From Methylocystis sp. Sn-Cys (GTDB lineage Bacteria > Pseudomonadota > Alphaproteobacteria > Rhizobiales > Beijerinckiaceae), in assembly GCF_016745395.1 (NCBI RefSeq), contig NZ_JAERVJ010000004.1, forward strand, positions 50,269-114,268: 64,000 nucleotides of DNA, written 5' to 3'. The stretch's first letter is position 1, and each line of letters begins with the position of its first letter. This document shows positions 28,002 through 37,114 of the stretch, in pieces. The notes under the pieces are model-generated. The model did not search any database and was not told the origin of the DNA. It was given only the letters and a program-made list of their open reading frames with translations. The translations under genes were made by a program, and so were the position numbers.

Positions 28002-29312
28002 CTAAATCTTAGCTGCGACGGGCGCCGGAGCCACGTCGAAACGCTGCGTCCAGCCGGCCGTTATTTCGAATGTGGAAAGATAGATATTGATCGTCCGCAT
28101 CGGATTGGGCCCCAGCGGCGTTCGTTCAATTCCCGAAGCCGTCCCCTGGGGCGACACCACCGCTGCAAGATCGATGGATGACGACGGCGTCACGTAATAG
28201 CTGAGGCCGCCGCTGATGTGATGCTTGGTGACAGCCGGCGCGAGAATATTCAGCGTGACGTCTCGTGAGTTGATCGGGCTGTTGTTGTAGCTGTAGCCGA
28301 CGCGAAGCGCGAGTTTTTCAAAGCCGCGATACTCCGCTCCGACTTTGACGACGTCGATGTCGCTCCAACCGAAGCCGGGCCCGTTCATCACGCCCATCGG
28401 CGCTTGTAACGTCGACCAATTTCCCACCGACGGAACCTGCGAATAGAAAATATGCTTCCAGTCGGCGAGCAAGGTAAGCGTCGGCAGGGCGTCATAGGCG
28501 ACGCCAGCCGTCACATTCGCCGGAATGTCGAAGTCGCCCTCGTTTGCAAATAAACCCTTGTAGTTTTCGAAAGGCGACATCCAGATCGGCGAGGAACCTG
28601 CGACGCCGATGCGCAGCCTGTCGGTCAGCCGATATTGCAGGCCGGCGCGGACGCCCGCGCCGACAGACCAATTATAACTATGGTCGCTGAGCTCATTTGG
28701 AGCCGAGGAGAACGGCCCAAACACCGCCAGCCCTCGCGCCTTGAAGATTTGTACAGCGAGCACCGGCGCAAAACCAATTGAGAGATTGCCGAAACGCTGC
28801 GCGTAGCCGGCGGTGAGGAACGCCTGGTTCAAATCGACCCCGGCGTTGCGGCCGCAATAGACGCCCGTCTGCCGGCACATCGGACTTCCATAGAAGAGGC
28901 TTGCGTAATTCGCGGAGTAGGTGGTGTTCATGCCGCCATTGCCATAGACGGCGACGCCCCACGCGGATTTTTCGTCGATGGGCCTGCTGTAGCCGCCGTT
29001 CGGGATCGGGAAGAGGCCGCGTCCGCTCTGCACATGCCCAGGCGCGACGAAGCCTGGCCCTGAGGTCCGGTAACCGCGATCGGGCGAAAAAGCGGTGAGG
29101 CCGAGGGTATATTGATGCCCGACATCCACGAGCCCCGCCGGATTGATGGATAGGGCGAGCGGATCGCGGGAGTCGGCTGCGCCTGCGCCGCCGACGCCCT
29201 TTTCGCGCGTCCCATAACCTTCGAGGAAATAGCCTTCCGTCGCGCCGACCTCGTGTGGCGTCATGGTTGCCGCCATGAGGGCAAATAGCAGAGGCCAGCC
29301 GAACCGTTTCAT
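28002..29312 (-). CDS. FadL-type outer-membrane transport protein
   Basis: 436 residues. A signal peptide ends near ..HEVGA (about residue 24). The N-terminal segment GYGTREKGVGGAGAADSRDP followed by LALSINPAGLVDVG is the hatch/NPA signature of the FadL/OmpP1/TodX family, and the rest alternates as a 14-strand barrel. Such proteins let hydrophobic compounds pass the outer membrane by lateral diffusion. An extracellular loop carries a Cys pair (SPMCRQTGVYCGRN), probably a disulfide. A 325-bp broken copy of its 3' end lies at 14.1 kb. A 19-bp perfect dyad sits 27-45 bases upstream of the start and probably controls it. It is divergent from the YeeE/YedE pair. Confidence 0.85.
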   Translation of the reverse strand: MKRFGWPLLFALMAATMTPHEVGATEGYFLEGYGTREKGVGGAGAADSRDPLALSINPAGLVDVGHQYTLGLTAFSPDRGYRTSGPGFVAPGHVQSGRGLFPIPNGGYSRPIDEKSAWGVAVYGNGGMNTTYSANYASLFYGSPMCRQTGVYCGRNAGVDLNQAFLTAGYAQRFGNLSIGFAPVLAVQIFKARGLAVFGPFSSAPNELSDHSYNWSVGAGVRAGLQYRLTDRLRIGVAGSSPIWMSPFENYKGLFANEGDFDIPANVTAGVAYDALPTLTLLADWKHIFYSQVPSVGNWSTLQAPMGVMNGPGFGWSDIDVVKVGAEYRGFEKLALRVGYSYNNSPINSRDVTLNILAPAVTKHHISGGLSYYVTPSSSIDLAAVVSPQGTASGIERTPLGPNPMRTINIYLSTFEITAGWTQRFDVAPAPVAAKI

Positions 29313-29338
29313 CTCAACAGCCTTTCATTCGTGATTTG

Positions 29339-29357
29339 GTCTATAAATATTATAGAC
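29339..29357. promoter_or_regulatory. Perfect dyad GTCTATAA-ATA-TTATAGAC (operator candidate)
   Basis: Eight-base-pair arms around a three-base centre, in the 126 bases between the divergent FadL-type and YeeE/YedE genes. Length and symmetry suit a dimeric regulator (ArsR-, MarR- or BigR-like); the AT-rich core could also contain the FadL -10. The regulator is not encoded next to it. Confidence 0.55.
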
Positions 29358-29438
29358 TAAAAGCGCGATGTATGTAACATTTGGGCAACACCCGCACACT
29401 GACGCTCACGGTCGGTCCTTCAGAGGTTAGACAGACGG

Positions 29439-29870
29439 ATGCAAATTGACTGGGCGCATTTTTCACCGGCAATCGGGTTTGCGGGCGGCGCGATGATTGG
29501 TCTTTCCGCGGGGCTGACGATTCTTTTGATCGGGCGGGTCGCAGGGATCAGCGGCGTGCTCGGGGGGCTTGTTCAGCCCAGGCGTGGAGACTGGGACTGG
29601 CGCGTCGCTTTCCTGCTCGGCCTCGTTGCGGCGCCGCTCATTATCGGCCTCGCCAAGGCGCCGACGCCCCCAGACTTTGATGCGGGTTACGGAACAATCG
29701 CAGCCGCCGGGCTTCTCGTAGGTTTTGGATCGCGTCTCGGCGCCGGCTGCACGAGCGGCCATGGCGTCTGCGGATTGTCCAGACTGTCTCTGCGCTCGCT
29801 GGCTGCGACAATAATGTTCATGGCTTCCGCCATGGCCACGGTGTTCCTCATCCGCCATGTTTTCAACTGA
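29439..29870 (+). CDS. YeeE/YedE family membrane protein, first half
   Basis: 143 residues with four membrane helices. The family mark is GFGSRLGAGCTSGHGVCGLSRLS (residues about 95-117), whose cysteines conduct sulfur species in YeeE-type thiosulfate transporters; GLSAGLTILLIGRVAGISG is the matching N-terminal pseudo-repeat. Two-gene YeeE/YedE (PmpA/PmpB-like) pairs are often found with sulfur-oxidation or BigR-controlled operons; here the second half follows 10 bases later. Likely function: transport of thiosulfate or another sulfur compound across the inner membrane. The divergent FadL gene and the intergenic dyad suggest joint control. Confidence 0.85.
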   Translation: MQIDWAHFSPAIGFAGGAMIGLSAGLTILLIGRVAGISGVLGGLVQPRRGDWDWRVAFLLGLVAAPLIIGLAKAPTPPDFDAGYGTIAAAGLLVGFGSRLGAGCTSGHGVCGLSRLSLRSLAATIMFMASAMATVFLIRHVFN

Positions 29871-29880
29871 AAGGGAAACG

Positions 29881-30330
29881 ATGCGCCTTGCGATCACCTT
29901 TGCGCTTGGTCTGATCTTCGGTTGCGGCCTCTATTTGGCCGGCATGACAGACCCTGGAAAAGTGCTCGGCTTCCTGGACCTTGCTGGTCTTTGGGATCCA
30001 TCCCTGGCTTTCGTCATGGGCGGAGCGATCTTGATCGCGCTGCCGGCTTTCCGGCTGGCGGCAAAACGCCGGCAGTCCTATCTGGGATGCGCAATCAGCC
30101 GGCCATCCTCTCGAAAAATCGATCCCGCGCTCCTCGCCGGGGCGGGTGTTTTCGGGGTCGGATGGGGGCTTGCGGGCGTTTGCCCGGGGCCGGCCGTGTT
30201 CAATCTGGGCTTACTCGACCCAAAGGCGATCGTGTTCTTCGCCGCCATGGTCGCTGGCTTCGGGGTGGAGCGCTTTCTGCTGTTTTTGTCGCCGCCTGCT
30301 CGCCCTGCCGCCATCGTACAAGACAGCTGA
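29881..30330 (+). CDS. YeeE/YedE family membrane protein, second half (DUF6691-like)
   Basis: 149 residues, four helices. GLIFGCGLYLAGMTDPGKVLGFLD and GWGLAGVCPGPAVFNLG are the conserved cysteine-bearing helices of the second half of split YeeE/YedE transporters. The start at 29881 is preferred because AAAGGGA stands ten bases upstream; the in-frame ATG at 29857 lies inside the preceding gene. It should pair with the upstream protein to form one transporter. It ends 33 bases before the convergent CopA stop. Confidence 0.85.
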   Translation: MRLAITFALGLIFGCGLYLAGMTDPGKVLGFLDLAGLWDPSLAFVMGGAILIALPAFRLAAKRRQSYLGCAISRPSSRKIDPALLAGAGVFGVGWGLAGVCPGPAVFNLGLLDPKAIVFFAAMVAGFGVERFLLFLSPPARPAAIVQDS

Positions 30331-30362
30331 GCGGGATTGGTTAAAGACTTCGAACGATCGCT

Positions 30363-32654
30363 TCACGCGCTTCCCGGGAAAGGCGGCATTTCCAATAGGC
30401 GCTGAGGTTCGATCTGCGTCTGGCGCAGGCGCAGCGAATTGGCGACGACGCTGACCGACGACAGCGCCATGGCGGCGGCGGCGATTGTCGGCGAGAGCAG
30501 CAAGCCAAATGCAGGATAAAGCGCGCCGGCTGCCAGCGGCACGCCGGCCGCGTTGTAAATGAAGGCGAAGAAGAGGTTCTGGCGGATATTCCGCATGGTG
30601 GCGCGCGACAGCCGGCGGCCGCGCACGATCCCGCCCAGGTCGCCTTTGAGCAGGGTCACCCCGGCGCTCTCGATGGCCACGTCGGTCCCGGTTCCCATGG
30701 CGATGCCGACATCCGCCGCAGCAAGGGCGGGCGCATCGTTCACCCCATCGCCCGCCATGGCGACGACGCGACCGGCCTGACGCAGGCGGGCGACCACCTT
30801 GCTTTTATCCTCGGGGAGAATTTCCGCCTCGACGTCCTTGATTCCAAGCCGCTTGGCCACAGCCCGCGCCGACGTCCAATTGTCGCCGGTGAGCATCACG
30901 ACCGAGACGCCCTGGCGATAGAGCGCCTTCACCGCCTCGGGCGTCGTTTCCTTGATGGGGTCGGAAATGGCGAGGATGCCTGACGTCTGGCCGTCGATCG
31001 CCACAAAAATCGCCGTGGCCCCGTCCTCGCGCAGACGCTCGGCGTCACGATCGAGCGCGCTCGTATCCACGCCGAGCTCGGCGAGGAAGCGCCGGTTGCC
31101 GATGATGACGAATTGCGCCCCGATGCGGCCGGTGACGCCTTTACCGACCGGCGAGTCGAAATCCGTGGCCTCGCTCAGCGGCAGGCCGCGCGAGAGGGCG
31201 GCTTCCACGATGGCCTGCGCCAGCGGATGCTCACTCGCCCGCTCGAGGCTCGCCGCGACGATCAAGAGCGCGTTCTCGCTCACGCCGGCGGCGGGACGAA
31301 TGGCTGTGACCTTGGGCTTGCCTTCGGTCAGCGTGCCGGTCTTGTCGACGACAAGCGTATCGATCTTCTCGAAACGCTCCAAAGCCTCGGCGCTTTTGAT
31401 GAGCACGCCATATTGCGCGCCGCGTCCGACGCCCACCATCACCGACATCGGCGTTGCGAGGCCAAGCGCGCAGGGGCAGGCGATGATCAACACCGAGACG
31501 GCGGCGACGAGGCCATAGCTCATTCGCGGTTCGGGCCCCCAAACCGCCCAGGCGGCGAAAGCGAGAATTGCGATGAGGATCACAAGCGGCACGAACCAGC
31601 CGGAAATCTGATCCGCGAGCCGCTGAATGGGGGCGCGGCTCCGCTGGGCGGCGGCGACCATGTCGACGATGCGCGACAGCATCGTATCGGCGCCGACCCG
31701 CTCGGCCCGCATGATGAAGCTCCCCGTCCGGTTGAGCGTCCCGCCGATAACCTTGTCGCCGACGCTCTTCGTCACCGGCATGGACTCGCCAGTGACCATG
31801 GATTCATCGACCGAGCTGCGGCCTTCGAGCAGCGCGCCGTCGACCGGCGCCTTCTCGCCGGGGCGCACGCGCAACCTGTCGCCGACGTGAATCTGGTCGA
31901 GCGCGATTTCTTCGTCGGACCCATCCTCCTTGATCCGCTTCGCCGTAACGGGCGCGAGGTTGAGCAGCGCGCGGATGGCGCCCCCGGTCTGCTCGCGGGC
32001 GCGCAATTCGAGGACTTGGCCGAGCAACACCAGAACTGTGATGACGGCCGCCGCCTCGAAATAGATCGGCGCCGAACCGTCCGGATTCCGAAAGGCGGGC
32101 GGGAATAGCGACGGCGCAAAAGTGGCGACGACGCTGTAAACCCAGGCGACGCCCGTGCCCATGGCGATCAGGGTGAACATGTTGAGACTGCGCGTGACGA
32201 GCGATCTGGCACCGCGCAGGAAGAACGGCCATCCAGCCCAGAGGACGACGGGCGTGGCGAGGACGAATTGGGCCCAGGTCGAAATTTGTGGCGCGAAGTA
32301 GTGATGGAGATTTGAGAAATGGCCGCCCATTTCGAGGGCGACCACCGGGACGGTGAGGACGAGTCCAATCCAGAACCGCCGCGTCATATCGGTAAGCTCG
32401 GCGCTCGGGACGTCATCGGCCGTCGTAACAAGAGGCTCGAGCGTCATCCCGCAGATCGGGCAATTGCCGGGACCAGCCTGGCGAATTTGCGGGTGCATCG
32501 GGCAGGTGTAGATGACGCCCGCGTCGGCCGCGGCGGGCGGCTCTAGACGCTCGCGGCTGGGCCCCTCGACGCCCGGCGGATGTTGGCGCCCCTGATGTCC
32601 GTGATGATTTCCATGCCCGGAATGATCGACAGGATGTTGGGGAGTCATCGCCAT
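30363..32654 (-). CDS. copA: Copper-exporting P1B-type ATPase
   Basis: 763 residues from the ATG at 32654, which has AGGAAGG upstream; the frame can be read back to a TTG at 32684 but that has no support. A His-rich N-terminus ([17 protein letters not shown]) is followed by a heavy-metal-binding domain with [20 protein letters not shown], replacing the usual HMA domain. Eight membrane helices surround the metal motif C393-P-C395 ([11 protein letters not shown]). TGES, D437KTGT (phosphorylation), SEHPLAQ (nucleotide binding) and GDGVNDAP are all present, so it should be active, exporting Cu(I) to the periplasm, where the CusF-like protein acts. The DUF2933 gene immediately upstream is co-transcribed. 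Confidence 0.93.
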   Translation of the reverse strand: MAMTPQHPVDHSGHGNHHGHQGRQHPPGVEGPSRERLEPPAAADAGVIYTCPMHPQIRQAGPGNCPICGMTLEPLVTTADDVPSAELTDMTRRFWIGLVLTVPVVALEMGGHFSNLHHYFAPQISTWAQFVLATPVVLWAGWPFFLRGARSLVTRSLNMFTLIAMGTGVAWVYSVVATFAPSLFPPAFRNPDGSAPIYFEAAAVITVLVLLGQVLELRAREQTGGAIRALLNLAPVTAKRIKEDGSDEEIALDQIHVGDRLRVRPGEKAPVDGALLEGRSSVDESMVTGESMPVTKSVGDKVIGGTLNRTGSFIMRAERVGADTMLSRIVDMVAAAQRSRAPIQRLADQISGWFVPLVILIAILAFAAWAVWGPEPRMSYGLVAAVSVLIIACPCALGLATPMSVMVGVGRGAQYGVLIKSAEALERFEKIDTLVVDKTGTLTEGKPKVTAIRPAAGVSENALLIVAASLERASEHPLAQAIVEAALSRGLPLSEATDFDSPVGKGVTGRIGAQFVIIGNRRFLAELGVDTSALDRDAERLREDGATAIFVAIDGQTSGILAISDPIKETTPEAVKALYRQGVSVVMLTGDNWTSARAVAKRLGIKDVEAEILPEDKSKVVARLRQAGRVVAMAGDGVNDAPALAAADVGIAMGTGTDVAIESAGVTLLKGDLGGIVRGRRLSRATMRNIRQNLFFAFIYNAAGVPLAAGALYPAFGLLLSPTIAAAAMALSSVSVVANSLRLRQTQIEPQRLLEMPPFPGSA

Positions 32655-32684
32655 GCCTTCCTGACAAAGGGGCTCGTCGCTCAA

Positions 32685-32867
32685 TTAGACGTCATCATTT
32701 GGCCGCCTCTTGTGGTGGCTTCCATGGTTGTGATGCATGAAGAGATGCATGAGCGGGCAGGCCAGCACCACGAGGAACGGTAAGGCGTCGAGGACATGCC
32801 GCCAATGCCAATAAAGAAGAAAGGCCGCAGCCAGGGCGTAGATGGCGAGCAGGGGCGCTTTTGTCAT
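32685..32867 (-). CDS. DUF2933 small membrane protein
   Basis: 60 residues: one long or two short membrane segments (LLAIYALAAAFLLYWHWRHV and FLVVLACPLMHLFMHH) and a cytosolic His-rich tail (MHHNHGSHHKRR). The CPLMHLFMHHNH pattern is typical of DUF2933 proteins, which are commonly encoded beside copper ATPases. Stop 30 bases before the chosen CopA start. Possibly helps deliver or sense copper at the membrane; the role is not established. Confidence 0.75.
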   Translation of the reverse strand: MTKAPLLAIYALAAAFLLYWHWRHVLDALPFLVVLACPLMHLFMHHNHGSHHKRRPNDDV

Positions 32868-33362
32868 CGTTGGTCTCCACGATCGGTCGTCGCGATGAAA
32901 GAGGGCCTATTGTCGCGCTAAATCGGCTCGATTATCAAATAGCTGAGGTTGCGGAGCAAATCGGGCTGTTGCCGCTCGCCTTGCAACCTAGAGCCACGAA
33001 AGCGCTGGTTTTGCCCAGAGCCCGTCATTGCGAGCGAAGCGAAGCAATCCAGGGCGGCGGTGCGGCTCTGGATTGCTTCGTCGCTTCGCTCCTCGCAATG
33101 ACGGCGGTGATTTCCTATGTGTTCAAACGGCGCGAGGTCGGGGATAGCGCCGAACAAATCGAGCGGATTTCGTATGACATGCTGCGCGCTCAATACTCTT
33201 AACGGACCCCATGCGCGGTTCCATACGATCGGCGCCGGCGCAAATTTATCACTTCGATCTGTTCTCGCTGGTAGCGGGGCGCAGAGGCGCATATCCCTTG
33301 GTAAAAAAACTGAGCGGATTTCAATGAAAGCGCGCCGCGCGCCGCAAAGCGTTTCAGGGGCT
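32868..33362. repeat. Intergenic block with GTCATTG palindrome, copy A (33024-33102)
   Basis: A 79-bp palindrome begins GTCATTGCGAGCGAAGCGAA and ends CTCGCAATGAC. Its flanks also match copy B: AGCGCTGGTTTTGCCCAGAG before it and GTGTTCAAACGGCGCGAG after it, so the whole repeated element is about 180 bp. The remaining bases up to the TetR gene show no reading frame of note. Confidence 0.85.
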
Positions 33363-34145
33363 CTATGTTTGCGACCTTTGCTGAAAGGCCTTCAAAAAGG
33401 TCGAAACGCCTGCCTCCATCACTTTCTGCGCTTCCGCTTCGTTGGGGAGGTCGAGGCCCAGGGCGACGCGCATCGGCAGATCGCACAATACGAGATTGAG
33501 AAATTGGTTTGCCGCGACATGGGCGTCGTCGAAGGCCAGCGCGCCCGTCGCCTTGGCTTCTTCGAGAAAAGCGGCGACGAAATCCACAGCCCTCTCTCGC
33601 CCAGTGTTGAAATAGAGACGGCACAGTTCGGGAAAACGCGCGCGTTCGCTGGACACAGCCTGGAAAAAGGCCGTCTCGTCCTTGATGAGAAAATGGATCA
33701 CAAATTTCATGCCCATGGTGCGTAGCGCCCCCTCGATGCCGTCTTCGAAGGACGGCGCTGTGAAGAGGATGCGTTTCGCTTCGCATTCGTGCCCGATCAG
33801 ATAGCTGAATAGAGCCTCTTTACTGGGGAAATAGGCGTAGAGCGTCGCCTTCGACACATTTGCGGCGCGCGCGATCGCCTCCATGCTGGTTTCCGAGAAG
33901 CCCTGCTGGAGAAACGCATTACGCGCCGCATTCACGATCTGCGCCTCTTTAGGGCTCGAGCAATGCTCGGGCGCATGCATTGGATCTGGCGTCGATGCGT
34001 TCATGCCGAAAGATCCGAGCCTAAATGTCGCTTGTTCGCCATCGGCGACGTTCCCCTCCGTCTCGCGGCGACCTTCGCCCTTCCCGGGGCGCGCGCCGGC
34101 CTTTTCTTTATCCTGTTCAACAGGATGAGTGCGATCAAATTTCAT
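33363..34145 (-). CDS. TetR/AcrR family repressor of the adjacent RND pump
   Basis: 260 residues if started at 34145, which has AGGAGTGAGAAA directly upstream; a start at 34004 would give the more usual length (213) but has a poor ribosome site. The helix-turn-helix domain lies at about 65-115 (IVNAARNAFLQQGFSETSME, then AANVSKATLYAYFPSKEALF); the C-terminal part is a ligand-binding all-helical domain. Encoded divergently from the channel-adaptor-pump genes, with two near-identical 19-bp operators between, it most likely represses both itself and the pump until a toxic ligand binds. Residues 1-47 are basic and Gly-rich, without assigned function. Confidence 0.88.
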   Translation of the reverse strand: MKFDRTHPVEQDKEKAGARPGKGEGRRETEGNVADGEQATFRLGSFGMNASTPDPMHAPEHCSSPKEAQIVNAARNAFLQQGFSETSMEAIARAANVSKATLYAYFPSKEALFSYLIGHECEAKRILFTAPSFEDGIEGALRTMGMKFVIHFLIKDETAFFQAVSSERARFPELCRLYFNTGRERAVDFVAAFLEEAKATGALAFDDAHVAANQFLNLVLCDLPMRVALGLDLPNEAEAQKVMEAGVSTFLKAFQQRSQT

Positions 34146-34176
34146 TTTCTCACTCCTGCTTACGGGAATTTTTCCT

Positions 34177-34195
34177 AAACTGCACCGTTCAGTTT
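34177..34195. promoter_or_regulatory. TetR operator 1
   Basis: AAACTGCACCGTTCAGTTT, part of a longer perfect CTAAACTG-N7-CAGTTTAG dyad (34175-34197), 31 bases before the TetR start. Confidence 0.75.
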
Positions 34196-34233
34196 AGCAT
34201 TGACTTGGCCGCCGGTCAGCAGCATATTCTCAC

Positions 34234-34252
34234 AAACTAAACGGTTCAGTTT
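34234..34252. promoter_or_regulatory. TetR operator 2
   Basis: AAACTAAACGGTTCAGTTT, a dyad with one mismatch, 17 bases before the channel gene start. It shares AAACT-N2-AC-N-GTTCAGTTT with operator 1. Confidence 0.75.
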
Positions 34253-34269
34253 AATCTTGAGTAGGTTCA

Positions 34270-35937
34270 ATGGCGCACGCAACTATTTATTTTTCAGCGG
34301 CCTCTCGGCTGCGTGCCCGTGGTGGCCGACGAGAGCTGGACCGCGACGAGTCGCCGCCGGGGAGGGCTCCGGCGATCAGGCGCGCCGTTCCTTTCGTCGC
34401 CTGCGCTGTGGCGGCCACTTTCGGCGGATGCGCGGTCGGGCCTGATTTCGTTGAGCCAGCCGCGCCCGAGGGCGCCGGATACGCCCGAAAACTATCGAAA
34501 AGCGTTGCAGATTCGCAGACGCCAGGGGGCGCCGGGCAACGGTTCGAACTGGGCCGCGACGTGCCGGGAGAATGGTGGAAGCTTTTCCGCTCCAAGCAGA
34601 TCTCGGCGCTCGTCGAGGAGGCGGTCCAGAATCACCCCAATATCGCGTCGGCCGAGGCCGCGCTGCGTCAGGCGCGCGAGACGCTGGAGGCCGATGCGGC
34701 GTCCTTTTTGCCCTCCGCGACAGGGACCAGCGGCGTTACCCGCCAGCAGCTTTCTCCGGCGCAATATGGTTCGTCGGGCTCGAGCTCTTCCTTCTCGACG
34801 CTCTATACGCTGTTCAACTCCAATGTCGCCGTCTCCTTCACGCCAGACGTTTTCGGCAAGACAATCCGCACGGTCGAGGGCGACGCGGCCGCGGCCGAAT
34901 ATCAGCGTTACCAACTGGAGGCCACCTATCTCGCTTTGACGGCCAATGTGATCTCGGCCGCCATCTCCGACGCGTCCTATGCCAAGCAGATCAAGGTCAC
35001 CGAGGGGCTCGTCTCCGACTATCGCGCCCAGCTCGATATTCTCCAGAAGCGGTTCGATCTCGGCGCCGTCAGTCTCGCCGACGTCACTTCCGAGCGCACA
35101 TTGTTGGCGCAGGCAGAGGCGACATTGCCGCCCTTGCAGAAGGCGCGGGCGCAAACGCGCAATCAGTTGATGGCCTATCTCGGTCGCTTCCCCAATGAGG
35201 ACAAAGGCGAGGCGATCGACCTCGAAAATTTGCATTTGCCCAAGGATTTGCCGCTCAGCGTCCCCTCGAAGCTGGTGCGGCAGCGCCCGGACATTCTCGC
35301 CGCCGAGAGTCAGCTTCATCAGGCCAGCGCCAATGTCGGCGTCGCGACCGCGAATATGTTGCCCCAGCTCACGCTCTCCGCTTCCGGCGGCAGTCAGGCG
35401 CTGACGGCGGCGCAGCTCTTCACGCCGCAAACCATGGCCTATAGTCTCGGCGCTTCCGTTTCCGGCCAGCTCTTCGACGGCGGGGGATTGTTCCATAAGC
35501 GCGAGGCGAGGGTCGCCGCTTTCGAGCAGGCGACGGCGCAGTATCAGGGGACGGTTCTCACCGCCTTCCAGAATGTCGCCGACGCGCTGCAGGCGATCAA
35601 GCATGACGCGGCGACGCTGCGGGCGCAGGTTGCGGCCGAGAAGGCGGCCGCCGAAAGCTTCCAGATTGCGCAGGTCCAATATCGCGCCGGTTCGACGACC
35701 TATCCGACCGTCATCAATTCCGAGCAGAGCCTGCTCAACGCCCGCCTCAACCGCGTGAAGGCCCAGGCGGCGCGTTTCTCCGACACGGTGGCGCTGCTGC
35801 AAGCCTTGGGCGGCGGCTGGTGGAATCGAAACGACGAAACGCCCGCCGCTCGCGCCAAGCCCACCGATCCCATTTCCATGTCGCCGATAGCCGCCGCGTT
35901 GCGCGCGCAGGCGGAGGAGTCAACCAATGCTCACTAG
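34270..35937 (+). CDS. RND outer-membrane channel, NodT family lipoprotein
   Basis: 555 residues. A long N-terminal region precedes the lipobox ATFGGC (C54), so the channel is lipid-anchored. Two OEP repeats follow: the first with WWKLFRSKQISALVEEAVQN and QARETLEADAASFLP, the second with VRQRPDILAAESQLHQASAN and RAGSTTYPTVINSEQSLLNA, ending in ALGGGWW. It forms the TolC-like duct of a tripartite pump. Start ATG at 34270 lies just behind operator 2. Its stop overlaps the start of the adaptor gene by 11 bases. The N-terminal 40 residues are rich in Arg and may indicate a later real start. Confidence 0.9.
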   Translation: MAHATIYFSAASRLRARGGRRELDRDESPPGRAPAIRRAVPFVACAVAATFGGCAVGPDFVEPAAPEGAGYARKLSKSVADSQTPGGAGQRFELGRDVPGEWWKLFRSKQISALVEEAVQNHPNIASAEAALRQARETLEADAASFLPSATGTSGVTRQQLSPAQYGSSGSSSSFSTLYTLFNSNVAVSFTPDVFGKTIRTVEGDAAAAEYQRYQLEATYLALTANVISAAISDASYAKQIKVTEGLVSDYRAQLDILQKRFDLGAVSLADVTSERTLLAQAEATLPPLQKARAQTRNQLMAYLGRFPNEDKGEAIDLENLHLPKDLPLSVPSKLVRQRPDILAAESQLHQASANVGVATANMLPQLTLSASGGSQALTAAQLFTPQTMAYSLGASVSGQLFDGGGLFHKREARVAAFEQATAQYQGTVLTAFQNVADALQAIKHDAATLRAQVAAEKAAAESFQIAQVQYRAGSTTYPTVINSEQSLLNARLNRVKAQAARFSDTVALLQALGGGWWNRNDETPAARAKPTDPISMSPIAAALRAQAEESTNAH

Positions 35938-37114
35938 CGCTCGGACAATTGCAAAAGACCGTTTCGGATCGTCGCTCAAGCCCATGCTCATCATGCTGGC
36001 GAGCGTCGGCCTCGTCTTCGCCGGCCTATACGGTTTCAACGCTTTTCGGTCGATCATGATCGGGCGGTTTCTCGCCTCGATGGCCAATCCGCCGCAAACC
36101 GTTTCGGTCACGACCGCGAAGCTGGAGGAGTGGCGGCCGACGCTCGCGGCGATCGGCACGTTCAGGGCCGTCAGCGGCGCCGACCTGGCGCTCGAAGCCT
36201 CCGGCGTCGTCGAGAAAATATTGTTCAAGTCGGGCGAGGACGTCGCCGCCGGCCAGATTCTTCTGGAGCTGCGCAAAGACACCGACAATGCGCGGCTCGA
36301 ATCGCTCAAAGCGACGGCGGAGCTCAACGAGATCAATCTGCGCCGCGACCAGGCGCAATTGAAGCTCAAGGCCGTCAGCCAGGCGACGGTCGACTCCGAC
36401 CTTGCCAATTTGAGGAGCGCCAAAGCCGAGGTGGCGCAGCAGGAAGCCGTGATCGCGCAGAAGACTTTGCGCGCGCCCTTCGCGGGACGGCTCGGCATTC
36501 GCTCGGTCGACATCGGGCAATATCTGAGCGCAGGCGCGACGGTCGTCACCCTGCAAGCGATCGACGCGCTTTATCTGGACTTCGTGCTGCCGCAGCAGAA
36601 TCTGAACGGCCTCGACGTCGGGCAGGGCGTGACAGCCTCGGTCGACGCCTATTCTGGCCAGACATTTGCCGGAAAAATCACGGCCATCAACTCGAAGGTC
36701 GATCAGGGTAGCCGAAACGTCCAGATACGCGCCACCTTTCCCAATCCCGATCGCAAGCTGAGGCCGGGCATGTTCGCCTCTGTTTCGATCGCCGTCGGCA
36801 AGCCCGAGCAGCTTGTCACCGTCCCGCAGACGGCGATCGTTCATGCCCCCTATGGCGCCTCGGTCTTTCTTGCGCAGAAGAACGCTTCGGCAGGGGAGGC
36901 GGCGAATGGCGAGAGCGGCGGCCTCGTCGCGCGGCAGAGCTTCGTGCAGCTTGGCGCGACGCGCGGCGACGAGATTGCGGTGGTCGAGGGTCTCAAAGCC
37001 GGCGAGGTCGTCGTCACCGCCGGTCAAATGAAGCTGCGCAACGACGTGCCGCTCAAGATCAGCAATACGCCCCAGCCGCCCGTCAATCCCGATCCGAAGC
37101 CCATCGACCGCTAG
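35927..37114 (+). CDS. RND efflux periplasmic adaptor
   Basis: 395 residues. Membrane anchor at about residues 15-40 (LIMLASVGLVFAGLYGFNAF), first lipoyl half ADLALEASGVVEKILFKSGE, short coiled-coil hairpin (about 110-170), second half KTLRAPFAGRLGIRSVDIGQ, then barrel domain with GKITAINSKVDQGSRNVQIR. Typical of adaptors serving HAE1-type pumps. It overlaps the channel gene and is separated from the pump gene by 128 bases that hold a palindromic repeat, which may tune the relative amounts of adaptor and pump. Confidence 0.9.
   Translation: MLTSARTIAKDRFGSSLKPMLIMLASVGLVFAGLYGFNAFRSIMIGRFLASMANPPQTVSVTTAKLEEWRPTLAAIGTFRAVSGADLALEASGVVEKILFKSGEDVAAGQILLELRKDTDNARLESLKATAELNEINLRRDQAQLKLKAVSQATVDSDLANLRSAKAEVAQQEAVIAQKTLRAPFAGRLGIRSVDIGQYLSAGATVVTLQAIDALYLDFVLPQQNLNGLDVGQGVTASVDAYSGQTFAGKITAINSKVDQGSRNVQIRATFPNPDRKLRPGMFASVSIAVGKPEQLVTVPQTAIVHAPYGASVFLAQKNASAGEAANGESGGLVARQSFVQLGATRGDEIAVVEGLKAGEVVVTAGQMKLRNDVPLKISNTPQPPVNPDPKPIDR

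Noticed and set aside
33024..33102. GTCATTG palindromes as operators
   Set aside because: They occur between convergent as well as divergent genes and share long flanks, which fits a dispersed repeat rather than regulator sites.
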